DNA of 64,000 nt from positions 8,030,262 through 8,094,261 of the forward strand of contig OX421962.1 in NCBI GenBank assembly GCA_949128115.1, given 5' to 3'. Source of the stretch: Anaspis maculata (Eukaryota > Arthropoda > Insecta > Coleoptera > Scraptiidae). Below the pieces are notes generated by a model. It saw nothing but the letters and a program-made list of their open reading frames with translations, did not search any database and was not told where the DNA came from. Below, piece after piece: positions 11,551-21,179 of the stretch (the first letter of the stretch is position 1; each line of letters begins with the position of its first letter). Position numbers and translations under genes: made by a program.

Positions 11551-12293
11551 GTATCATCATCATTATCATCATCCTTATCATCATCATAATCATCATAGTC
11601 CACAGATGCTTCTGCTTGCGATAATAATTGTATTGGATTTGACTGTGAGGTAGAAGCATGAGTCAGTGGATTTTGTGGGTTCACTTCTGAATTATTTACT
11701 TCCAAGTGTATTGGTGATGCAGGTGGGGTATAGTATTTCGAAGGTGTAGCTGCCTCATCAACGCTGAATAAATTCTTCTCTGATTTGCAGTCATGTTCAA
11801 CGTTGGAGCTCTTTGAATTTCCATAGAGATATTCCACAGTTGATTTGTTGGAAGTATCAGCTCGAACCATATTATTCTCTTCCGATCTGAGTATGATATC
11901 CGGATGACGTTTTATGAAGCCCCTACACCAAACTAAGGATGCCGTCTTATTGCTCTCCCAAGAGTTAGGATATGGCTTGTTCAGTATCCTCCCATGTTGG
12001 AATACCATTTCAGAAAATTGGATGCGGGTCAAACCATTCAACATCTTTGACAACCCTTTAACGTAATCACTAAATATCATTTCCTCGTCCTTTGAGAAGA
12101 CTGCCCTTTTCACAGTATTTGGAGCATTAACATACACATCTCCTACTCCATCTTTTTCTCTGGCTCTTTCCACCATACGTTGTAGTGTAGATTTTGCAAG
12201 GCCATACGTCCGAGCGATTGATCTAACCGACTGCCCGCGAAGGACATCGCCTATAGCATTCGCCATTCTTTCATGAGTGTCTGGAACTTTCAT
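10836..12293 (-). CDS. HTH and acidic-region protein of the virus-like element
   Basis: The intact frame encodes 485 residues from an ATG at 12293 (MKVPDTHERM). A TTG nine codons upstream is in frame, but the ATG is the natural start. Residues about 9-47 form a pipsqueak/CENP-B-type helix-turn-helix (DVLRGQSVRSIARTYGLAKS). Residues about 60-140 resemble the second DNA-binding part of pogo/Tigger-like proteins (SLVWCRGFIKRHPDI). Residues about 232-277 are almost pure aspartate, encoded by an ATC/TCA microsatellite. Residues about 325-485 form a separate domain (YSGRRYILGDS, TPGLAELIF, TTNALRKRY) that I recall as an uncharacterised family, DUF8207, seen near jelly-roll genes in insect genomes; this is unverified. 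No DDE catalytic core is visible, so it is more likely a DNA-binding or regulatory protein than a transposase. It lies in the single-copy loop. Confidence 0.75.
11463..11592. repeat. ATC/TCA trinucleotide microsatellite in coding sequence
   Basis: A run of TCA/ATC triplets encodes the poly-aspartate segment of the HTH protein on the minus strand. The histidine-, isoleucine- and methionine-rich ORFs in other frames are by-products of this repeat. Confidence 0.85.
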
Positions 12294-12445
12294 GTTTTCC
12301 GGAACACCTTCGTCCTTCAACAGTCATACACCGTTTACGACTGATTATTAATGAATAATATTGGATTTATATACTCTCTTACCGGCCTATTCTGAAAACA
12401 CTTTCAGTTGTCTCAATCTGATCATACTTTGTGCTGTCCCAATGT

Positions 12446-14242
12446 ATTTAGCAGTGTCTCACTGTTTTGTGTCCCACTGTTCCATTTTGTGTCTTAATTT
12501 TTAAGCAGTGTCCCACTGTCCCATTATGTGTCCCAATTTACAAGGAGTGTCCCAGTGTCCCATGATTGGTCCTAATTTATAAGCAGTGTCCCACTGTCCC
12601 ATCATGTGCCCTGATTCACAAGCAGTGTCCCACTGCCTCATCATGTGCCCCAATTTATAAGCAGTGTCCCACTGTCCCATCATGTGTTTCAATTCATAAG
12701 CAGTGTCCCACTGTCCCATTATGTGTACCAATTCACAAGCAGTGTCCCACTGTCCCATAATGTGTCCCAATTAACAAGCGGTGTCCCACTGTCCCATTTT
12801 GTGTTCCAATGTATAAGCAGTGTCCCACTGTCCCATTATGTGTCCCAGTTTATAAGCAGTGTCCCACTGTCCCATTATGTGTCCCAATTTACAAGCAGTG
12901 TCTCACTGTCCCATTATGTGTCCCAATTTACAAGCAGTGTCCCACTGTCCCATCATGTGCCCTAATTCACAAGCAGTGTCTCACTGCCTCATCATGTGTC
13001 CCAATTTATAAGCAGTGTCCCACTGTCCCATCATGTGTTTCAATTCATAAGCAGTGTCCCACTGTCCCATTATGTGTCCCAATTCACAAGCAGTATCCCA
13101 CTGTCTCATTATGTGTCCCAATTCATAAGCAATGTCCCACTGTCCCATTATGTGTCCCAATTTACAAGCAGTGTCCCACTGTCTCATTATGTGTCCCAAT
13201 TCACAAGCAGTGTCCCACTGTCTTATCATGTGTCCCAATTTATAAGCAGTGTCCCACTGTCCCATTATGTGTCCCAATTTATAAGCAGTGTCCCACTGTC
13301 CCATCATGTGTCCCAATGTATAAGCAGTGTCCCATTGTCCCATTATGTGTCCCAATTCACAAGCAGTGTCCCACTGTCCCATGATGTGTCCCAATTCATA
13401 AGCAATGTCCCACTGTCCCATTATGTGTCTCAAATTACAAGCAGTGTCCCACTGTCTCATTATGTGTCCCAATTCACAAGCAGTGTCCCACTGTCCCATC
13501 ATGTGTCCCAATTTATAAGCAGTGTCCCACTGTCCCATCATGTGTCCCAATTTACAAGCAGTGTCCCACTGTCCCATTATGTGTCCCAATGTATAAGCCG
13601 TGTCCCACTGTCCCATTATGTGTCCCAATTCACAAGCAGTGTCCCACTGTCCCATTATGTGTCCCAATTCATAAGCAATGTCCCACCGTCCCATTATGTG
13701 TCCCAATTTACAAGCAGTGTCCCACTGTCCCATTATGTGTCCCAATTCACGAGCAGTGTCGCACTGTCTTATCATGTGTCCCAATTTATAAGCAGTGTCC
13801 CACTGTCCCATTATGTGTCCCAATTTATAAGCAGTGTCCCACTGTCCCATTATGTGTCCTAATTTATAAGCAGTGTCCCACTGTCCCATCATGTGTCCCA
13901 ATTCACAAGCAGTGTCCCACTGTCCCATTATGTGTCCCAATTTATAAGTAATGTCCCACTGTCCCATTGTGTGTCCCAATTTATAAGCAGTGTCCCACTG
14001 TCCCATTATGTGTCCCAATTTATAAGCAGTGTCCCACTGTCCCATCATGTGTCCTAATTTATAAGCAGTGTCCCACTATCCCATTATGTGTCCCAATTTA
14101 CAAGCAGTGTCCCACCGTCCCATTATGTGTCCCAATTTACAAGCAGTGTCCCACTGTCCCATTATGTGTCCCAATTCACGAGCAGTGTCGCACTGTCTTA
14201 TCATGTGTCCCAATTTATAAGCAGTGTCCCACTGTCTCATGG
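12446..14242. repeat. 39-bp satellite array in the element loop
   Basis: About 45 copies of a 39-bp unit run on, typically containing GTGTCCCACTGTCCCATTAT and ending CAATTTATAAGCA. Variants recur at larger spacings: TTCATAAGCAATG at 13122, 13395 and 13668 (273 bp, 7 units); a GCCTCATCATG variant at about 12631 and 12982 (351 bp, 9 units); CGAGCAGTGTCGC at 13750 and 14179 (429 bp, 11 units). This shows higher-order structure from segmental amplification. Because 39 is a multiple of three, long open frames persist in several frames on both strands (up to 355 codons). I treat them as artefacts. Confidence 0.92.
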
Positions 14243-14258
14243 ATGGTGCAGACCACAA

Positions 14259-15105
14259 AGTAGTTCGCTTGACATCGTGAAAAATGGCTTCTTCAGTGTT
14301 TGCTTACCGCTGTCCAATCTGATTGGCTTTGCAGAGGATTATCGGAAAGTTATAATAAACGTTAAACAAGAATTAATACTTTTGAGATCTAGAAATCAGG
14401 ATAATTGTTATGTATCACCTGTATTGGTACAAAATGAAGAGCCCCCCCAAAGCAACAATCGAGATAACAAAATTGTCTTGGAACGTTCCGTATGTTGGAG
14501 TTGATGATCATCAGAGACTTTATTTGATGCAATATTTGAAGACCGAAAAAATTATTTCAGTCGGTTTTCGAAGTTGGGAGCTTTTTGAATATCCAGTACT
14601 ACCATCATCTCGAAAACAAGTATGGAGTATCAAGACTTCAACTCAAATGGAGAAACCTCGCTATGTGATTCTGGCTTTCCAAACAGGAAGAAATAATACA
14701 GTGAAAAAAGACACTAGCATATTCGATCATTGCAACATCAGCAATGTTAAATTATTTCTCAATTCTAAATCATACCCGTATGATGATTTAAATATTGACT
14801 TCACCAAAAATTACTATGCTTTGCCATACAATTTATATTACAAATTCCGAGAATCATTTTATAACGATGAAGTAACCTATCCACTTCTATCATTCGAAAA
14901 TTTTAAAGATATTGCCCCTTTAATTGTAATTGATTGTTCAAAGCAGTCAGAAGTTGTAAAAACAAGTCCAGTTGATGTTAAGCTTGAATTTGAAGGATCC
15001 GCTGCTTTTCCCAACGATACAACTGCTTACTGTCTGATAATACACGATCGAATAATTGAATATAATCCACTAACCAGCATCGTTCGAAAAAGAGTCTCCC
15101 TATAA
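14259..15105 (+). pseudogene. Double-jelly-roll capsid-like gene, right copy, frameshifted
   Basis: Two frames together cover a capsid-like protein. The first runs from about 14259 to 14450 (NGFFSVCLPLSNLIGF, AEDYRKVII). The second runs from 14410 to the stop at 15105 (PYVGVDDHQRL, SWELFEYPVLP, FDHCNISNVKLFLNS, IIEYNPLTSIVRK). The switch falls near a run of seven C at about 14443, which suggests a single-base indel. I recognise the family as the double-jelly-roll capsid-like proteins common in insect virus-like elements, from memory. The true N-terminus is absent because the satellite abuts the gene at 14242. Only the part after 14792 is shared with the left arm. The product would be non-functional as it stands. 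Confidence 0.75.
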
Positions 15106-15220
15106 ACGTTTCGGCTAGAGAAGGCGCAAACCTACACTTTGGAACGCGAAAATCTCCTATAAATTGGAAAAGAACCTTCAAAGACATCATTCTGTCAAGA
15201 CCCATAGCATAGTGAGCATC

Positions 15221-15678
15221 ATGGAGTTCCTTCAATATTTGTATGCTTTGTCAACAGAATATCCACTGAACAAAAGTGGTTCGAAGCGATTAGTACCTTG
15301 TTTGGTTGAAATGGTTCCATGTGTAGTCATTGAAGAAAGAAACAGAGGAAGACTTCTCATATCACCGGAAGTATTCAAAAATATCGAAACATCAGGCTGC
15401 AAAACGAAAATCGACGGTTTTCTCAACACCAGCAACATTCCATTCCAATACCAGCAACTGAAAACCTACCATTCATAAATATTGACTTTGATGGAAGTGG
15501 ACGTCGAAAAGTAGTGGAATTTCGGAAAGAACAAGAACTTCACGACATTTATTTCTCTGTCGGGCTACATCCAGAAATTTCTCTGGTCAAAAGTGAATGG
15601 AATTTAATTTCTGAGAAATATGATGAGCTCCTGAAATTACTAGATATTTTGGAGAAATTTTCCAAATCTATCAATTAA
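15221..15678 (+). pseudogene. Unknown small ORF, frame-broken, right-arm copy
   Basis: This is the mirror of 9742-10199. The ATG at 15221 opens 85 codons to a stop at 15478. A second frame, ending at 15678, continues with FINIDFDG and the helical ELLKLLDILEKF tail. The same frame discontinuity exists in both arms. It lies about 115 bases downstream of the capsid-like gene on the same strand, so the two could share a transcript. No family recognised. Confidence 0.45.
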
Positions 15679-16328
15679 AGTTGGTCTTTTGCACATATTT
15701 TCACAGCGTAAACTCTGTATATTAGGATAAATAATTATTTTGTAACTACAATACCTAACTGAATAGATGAAAATTTTTAGTAAAAATGTGAAAAGTTTAT
15801 TCGTTTTTTATTATAATGCAACAAAAAACATCCTTGCAATATCGCATTGGTGGACAGGTTAGTTGTAGGTACCTACTTGCAGAATCACGAATTTAATGTC
15901 ACCTTTATCTATCGAATTCAAGTTTCCCGCTCATTTACAACAAACAGACAGATATATGAGGTGGTTCCATCTAGTGGCGGCTTGAGGATATCACAGAAAC
16001 TCGCATTGACGAAACATTTCAGTCGTTTTTATTTGAATTAAATAACCAGTAGATATAACCTACCTACCTACCTACAAAAACATGCAGAAACAGAAAAACA
16101 TTACTTCAAATTTTGATGAGGTTTGAATTCTTTTTCACCAAACAAAAAGAGACACAAAATAGCTAGTCAGGTTTATTGAGAATTACGATTTTGTCCTGTG
16201 TGTAATGAGGCAGAGATAGTGCTGGTATTAATAGTTCGGTTGAAAGAAGATCTACTACAGTAGCCATTGTGAAGTTCCGTCGTTAATATCAATTTTGTTT
16301 TTTCAAAATCGTGAAGTTTCGATTTACT

Positions 16329-16634
16329 ATGAATTTTGAGGAACTAGGCCGCGCTGGTGCCTTGAAGGAGTTCATCAAACTATCAACTTTGGAAATAGGC
16401 ACCCATTACAAGATCTACAAAATATCAAGACACCCAACACGGTATGGAGACACCGTTGTAGCAGATTTGGGTGACTTCTTAGTCAACCTACCAAAACGGT
16501 ATCGCGAAATATTTCATAACGCTGCAATTGAGGACTTCAATTCAAATCACGGAGGCAAAATGTATCTGGAAGTGAAGAAAATTATCACCATTCGCGGATC
16601 TCTGTGCGCAATATTCGATATCGCCAAAATTTGA
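16329..16634 (+). CDS. Small protein, possible OB-fold, right-arm copy
   Basis: The ORF encodes 101 residues from the ATG at 16329 and is identical in protein sequence to the left-arm copy at 8786-9091. The RYGDTV and NLPKRY blocks are typical of the strand-turn layout of OB-fold ssDNA-binding proteins, but the assignment rests on pattern only. About 150 bases of AT-rich sequence upstream could hold a promoter. No frame damage, which suggests either recent arm homogenisation or selection. Confidence 0.6.
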   Translation: MNFEELGRAGALKEFIKLSTLEIGTHYKIYKISRHPTRYGDTVVADLGDFLVNLPKRYREIFHNAAIEDFNSNHGGKMYLEVKKIITIRGSLCAIFDIAKI

Positions 16635-17009
16635 CTTGACAATTATGATGAAAAATGTATTATAAGTGTTTATTTAGTTTGTGAGAAATATATTCTAATT
16701 TCTGGGTGTGATATAAACGTGTTTTTTTTTTTGTTTTCAGATGTATAGAACTTAAATCTGTCATAACGCAAACCTTAGTAGGTATGTATTTAGATAAAGG
16801 CAAAATCTTCTCAAATATATTATCGATATCATTGAATTCTGACACATTCAAAATTCTTGTCCACACATCCTAGCTATTTTTAGCAGTTTAGATCTTTGAA
16901 TTTAGCGCCAAGATATTTGAATCAAACTGCCAGACGTATTAGACGGTTCAATCTAGTGGAGGCTTGAGAGTAAGTATCACAGTTAGGAATCTGTAATACC
17001 GGTTGCCCC

Positions 17010-18270
17010 ATCAAGCGAGAGTCAAATTCAAACTTCTCGCTCTCTGTTTTGAAATTCAAATTTCCCGCTCTTCTCTAAACTGTCATGCCGGCCATCATCT
17101 GACAGTCAGGAACTTGTAGTAGGCAACTCTATCTAGTGGAGACTTGAGGATAGCGCAGTTCCGAAACTGTCATGGCGATCATCATCAAGCATTTGTCACC
17201 TACGTCATTTGTCTATTTCAAAATACCCGCTCTTTTTCTGAATGTCATGGCGGCTATCATCTGTCACCCGTCATATTTGAATAAGGCATATGTCAAATGT
17301 CACCTATATCTATGGCCTACCGAATTTGAATTTCCCGCTCATTCACAACAAACGGACTGATATATGAAGTGGTTCCATCTAGCTGAGACTTGAGGATACC
17401 ACAGTTAGAAACCCGCGTTGGCGAACAAGTTAGCTGTAGGTACCTATCAGAATCACCAATTTGTTTGAAATTCAAATTTCCCGCTCTTTTACAACAAACT
17501 TCCGGGTGGTTCCATCCATCGGAGGCTTGCGGATATCACAGTTAGAAACCTCTAATACCAGTGGCTCCATCTAGCGGAAGCTTGAGGAAATCACAGTTAG
17601 AAACCTGTAGTAGGCAGCTCTATCTAGCGGAGGCTTGAAGATAGCACAGTTCCGAAAACTGTCATGGCGTCCATCATCAACCATTTGTCAAAAACCTGTA
17701 ACCTGTCTATTTCAAATTTCCCGCTCTTTTCTCAACTGTCATGGCTGCCATCATCTGACAGGTGTCAAATGTCAATCTGACAGCTGTCACCTGTCACATA
17801 CGTCAGCTGTCACGTACGTCACCTGTCAAATCCAAATTTCCCGCTCTTTTCTCAACTGTCATGGCGTCCATCATCTGACAGGTATCAAATGTCAATCTGA
17901 CAGCTGTCACCTATCACATACGTCAGATTTCAAATTCAAATTTCCCGCTCTTCCCTCAACCGTCATGGCGGCCATCATCTGACGGCTGTCAATTGTCAAT
18001 TGAGACAGCTGTCTAATTCAAATTTCCCGCTCTCCATCCACTGTCATGGCGGCCATCACCTGTCAAGTTAGACAGCTGTCAAATGTCACCTGTCAAATCT
18101 GACAGCCGTCAAACGTCACCTGTCAAATGTGACAGCTGTCAAACGTCACCTGTCAAATGTGACAGCTGTCAAAAGTCACCTGTCAAATGTGACAGCTGTC
18201 AAATGTCACCTGTCAAAATCTGACATATGACAGCTGTCAACTGTCACCTGTCAAAATATGACAGGTGGGC
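17010..18270. promoter_or_regulatory. Right-arm cluster of iterated motif modules
   Basis: This mirrors the left cluster. It has repeated TTTCCCGCTC, TGACAGCTGTCA and CTGTCATGGCNGCCATCATC blocks, with the 30-bp tandem units at about 18062-18250 ahead of the GC-rich terminus. The two clusters flank the gene-bearing interior symmetrically, as expected for cis sites used at both ends of an element. Confidence 0.45.
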
Positions 18271-18343
18271 GGGGCTTCAGAATAAGGGGGCGGGGCCTAA
18301 AGGAGGAGGAGTGGGGGTGCGCCAAGGTCCCCCATTATCTACT

Positions 18344-18349
18344 CACGAT
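18344..18349. repeat. Target-site duplication, right copy (CACGAT)
   Basis: The same six bases as at 7072-7077, directly abutting the right terminus ATTATCTACT. Confidence 0.85.
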
Positions 18350-18491
18350 ATCAGCGCAGCCGTTGAAAACATGGCTAAAAGGCACACAACTCTCCATAGA
18401 GCAAAATGGACTCCAATTGAGGTCTCCAATTTTCCGTTGTCTCTCTTTACTGTGACGTCATGCGTATAAGAGATGGTTAATCGAGGTCATT

Positions 18492-18686
18492 GGGCGCTTC
18501 CCAATAAGGCGTATAAGGACAATTCGACACATATGGACACAATTTGACACAGCTAGCGTTCCAATAGCAGTAATAGCACCACATGTCGACACAATCGAAA
18601 CATTGGCGAGGCTGAGTTTAGAATTGAGCTGGCAAGTGCACTTTGACATTGTGTATCCGTCTTGTCGCAGTTATTGGAAAGCGCCC
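18492..18686. repeat. 195-bp MITE
   Basis: The left end GGGCGCTTCCCAATAA pairs with TTATTGGAAAGCGCCC at the right. The interior is non-coding. It lies in the right half of the outer foldback, outside the Polinton-like element. Its length and G-rich terminus recall the GGGTGCTTTCC family elsewhere in the window, but the sequences are not clearly the same family. Confidence 0.75.
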
Positions 18687-19783
18687 TATGTTTCTTGAGA
18701 TATGACATTTCGTTTCTGACAATGGGAAATTTTTCGAATCTGACAAGCGCTCTGTCGTGTATTTATTTGATTTCAGCATGGATTTCATTATTTCACTTGT
18801 TCTTACCCTTGTTCTTACCAATAAGTGTGTTATATGTAGTGGAAAACTGAGAAGATACTTACAGAAATGGTTCAAGGGTGTTGTGTCGCTCTATGCGAGT
18901 CGAGAATAAGACGAATACACCCAGCATAACCATGCACCGGTTCACGAAAGACCCAAACTTGATGGAAGTGTGGCTGCACCAGCACCAGCAGGGATCACGC
19001 TGCACCAGACACGTGCATCTTACTACGAAAAAACTCTATTACTTCGTCCATTAAAAACTCCCTTATGGGCTCTAGTGACTTTCCCCACATGATAATGGGA
19101 ACAGTATAGCTATCCGATTCAAAATTCCCGCAAAAGTCAGAAACGAAACGTCCAAACGTCATAAACGTCAAAACGTCAAAGGTGACCTCGAAAAACCATG
19201 TATTTTCTATCTCCTAAAATTGGAAAGGTCAATTCGGACAATTGTAAATTATGAATGTTTATTGCTATTGCTATGTCATTTTATGTTATACTTAGTTCTG
19301 TATTTGTTTTATTGTTATTTATTATCATTATCAAATACACAAAAACGGGATTTAGCTCAACTTTTTCCAAAATCAACAGCTAGACCATAGCAACCAAATG
19401 CCATTGTTCATATGCCACAAAAGCATCGCAACCGAAGCGGTAACTCGATTTTTTTGCCTCAGAAACAGTTTTTCCAATTTTTACAGGTTATTTTGACAAA
19501 AAAGCTACAAGTGTTTTATATCTTTGTAAAGAGAAAGAAAAGATGAGTTTTATGGGGTGTATAAATGATATGGTGTCCGTAAGAAAAAATGAAGTTAACT
19601 GTCATATCTCAAAAACTAGTAAGCGCAGGAAAAAATTAATAACGTCAGTTGATCAAGGACCTTGAAAAATGTCAAGATATCAATTCTCAAATTGATATTT
19701 GTCATAATAAAGAAATGATTTGAAATCTTCAAATTCGGCATTTTTCAGTTTTTTTGGGATATTTCAGAAATGACAGAAGATAT

Positions 19784-19902
19784 CAATCAATCAATCAATC
19801 AATCTTTATTCGTGCTATTATGTACAAAATAACATTTACACCCGTCAAAACATAACTAAAAAAAATGAGATAAGGTAATAAAATAGGTAAGCGAGGTAGG
19901 CG
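19784..19902 (-). mobile_element. Truncated non-LTR retroelement tail
   Basis: A 119-bp insertion in the right arm of the outer foldback is absent from the left arm. It begins with five AATC repeats on the plus strand (a GATT-type 3' tail on the minus strand). It is flanked by AGATAT at 19778-19783 and 19903-19908. A simple-repeat tail plus a target duplication is typical of a 5'-truncated CR1-like LINE or a SINE. Confidence 0.6.
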
Positions 19903-20015
19903 AGATATTTGAGATAGTCATAAAATTGTGCAACTTTTTTGTAATTTAACCGACTTTGTATCTCTTCCCGTTCCCGAGATACCAATAGTGAGCGTTGAAA
20001 AACCGGACACCTGTA

Positions 20016-21179
20016 TATGGGGCGTTCACAAGTTGCATCGAAAAACTTTGTGACATCAATATTTGTTGATATAGTATTCGTTCATGAATAAAATATTCGG
20101 TGAGCAATATGCTATGTTTTCACCTTGAAAGTAGCCATCCGGTTTGCTAGGTTTCGAAAAACTTATCGCAACTTGGAACAGCCTTGAAGGTGATGATGAT
20201 GCGCCCCTGAACACCTAATTAAATAAAGTCTTGAAGTCTCTGAAACTGCCGACAGCAAAAGATTCGTATTCGTGTGCTCAACTCAGTTTAGTTGTACTTC
20301 AACGGTTGTATCTAACGATTTTTAGCACGGAACACTGTCTTTTATATCAAATTACCGAAACCTATGAAAATATGTATGTAGGTACTAAAGTACTGCAAGC
20401 GAATGCAAAAAAACGGCTTTGCCTCTGCAGCAAATGCAGAAATGTCATTTTGACACCTAACCTAAACTCAACACTGTCATGTCATGCCGCCATCAGAGAA
20501 AGGTTAGGTATTATAGCAGCACGGCCAATATAATTTGTGAAAAACGAAAGATCCTTGTTGTAACTACCAGTTCGGCCTTCTACTGTAGTCGTGGCACTGT
20601 ACGGTATTTGGTATTATTGGTCCAGTTTGTTCCTGTGCACAGTACATAGGTACTCTCTACAGTTAGGGTCCATGTCGGCCTTCTACTGTAGTAGTGGCGC
20701 TGTACGGTATTATTGGTTCAGTTTATTCCTGTACACAATACATACACTCTACATATCTCTGACTCTACAGTTAGAGTCTGATATTGAAATAAATAAATTC
20801 TCTTTTTTAACGAGGACACATTCAGCTCATCAGCTATATGCTTTGCTGTTCGACCATGTAACCTCGGCAAAATAATCGCCAGAATCGCGTTGCTCATGCT
20901 CGATTCAGTCGAAAACGATGTGCCACTTGTCATTTTTGAAAAATCTCAAATTGACATTTCGAAGATCTTCTTTTACAAAATTCCGACACAGTGATATTTG
21001 AGATATCGAAAAATTTGAGCTGGGTATCTTTTCTTACTAAATCGAGCACGAGAAATTCGATTACGATCTCGAAATTCTTGTCGTGGACTTGTAAACCTCT
21101 TCTGTCCAATTTATTAATGAACTGATCCAACAATGAAAGTGTTACAAAGCAAAAATTCAACCAATTTTGAACCGCTGTG
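20016..21179. other. Non-coding with a 103-bp tandem duplication
   Basis: TCGGCCTTCTACTGTAG occurs at 20572 and again at 20675. Each occurrence is followed by related sequence (GGCACTGTACGGT / GGCGCTGTACGGT), making a diverged tandem pair over about 20572-20788. The small ORFs here show no recognisable domain. Confidence 0.55.

Larger units (their letters stand above)
7078..18343. mobile_element. Polinton/adintovirus-like palindromic element, non-autonomous
   Basis: An 11,266-bp unit is bounded by perfect AGTAGATAATGGGGG termini and a 6-bp CACGAT duplication. Its inverted arms (7078-10628 and 14792-18343) are nearly equal in length, with only one mismatch in the first hundred or so terminal bases. 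The arms and loop carry a double-jelly-roll capsid-like gene, a small possible OB-fold protein, an unknown small ORF, an HTH/acidic protein and a 39-bp satellite. AG termini, 6-bp duplications and a jelly-roll capsid gene are known traits of Polinton/Maverick and adintovirus elements. I find no PolB, retroviral-type integrase, packaging ATPase or protease, so mobility would need enzymes from elsewhere. The class assignment is inference; the terminal structure is directly visible. Confidence 0.8.
14792..18343 (-). repeat. Right 3.55-kb inverted arm
   Basis: This is the reverse complement of 7078-10628, from ATATTGAC at 14792 to the ATTATCTACT terminus at 18343. It carries the same order of features inverted: capsid-like 3' end, unknown small ORF, 101-residue ORF, motif modules, 30-bp repeats and GC-rich terminus. 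The first hundred or so terminal bases differ from the left arm at a single position by eye. Confidence 0.9.
6280..20015. mobile_element. Old foldback element carrying later insertions
   Basis: TACAGGGTGTCCCG at the left end matches the end of GGACACCTGTA at the right. The arms run about 6280-6975 on the left and 18400-20015 on the right. They are clearly complementary but diverged, for example around the GTTGCCAT and CGGTAACTC blocks. The right arm has been entered by a retroelement tail at 19784-19902, and a small MITE at 18492-18686 lies within it. The loop has been entered by the Polinton-like element at 7078-18343. The outer element therefore predates those insertions. It shows no coding capacity. 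Confidence 0.75.

Noticed and set aside
11381..11659. Histidine-, isoleucine- and methionine-rich ORFs
   Set aside because: Other-frame readings of the ATC/TCA microsatellite that encodes the poly-Asp segment of the minus-strand HTH protein.
12809..14048. Long open frames of 191 to 355 codons on both strands, with 13-residue repeats such as MGQWDTAYKLGH
   Set aside because: They follow directly from a 39-bp satellite whose length is a multiple of three. Several frames and both strands are open at once, there is no non-repetitive domain, and no start or splice context.
7078..18343. CRISPR-like array or bacterial plasmid interpretation of the repeated arms
   Set aside because: Repeats are adjacent without unique spacers of constant length, no cas genes exist, and the surroundings are eukaryotic with spliced genes.
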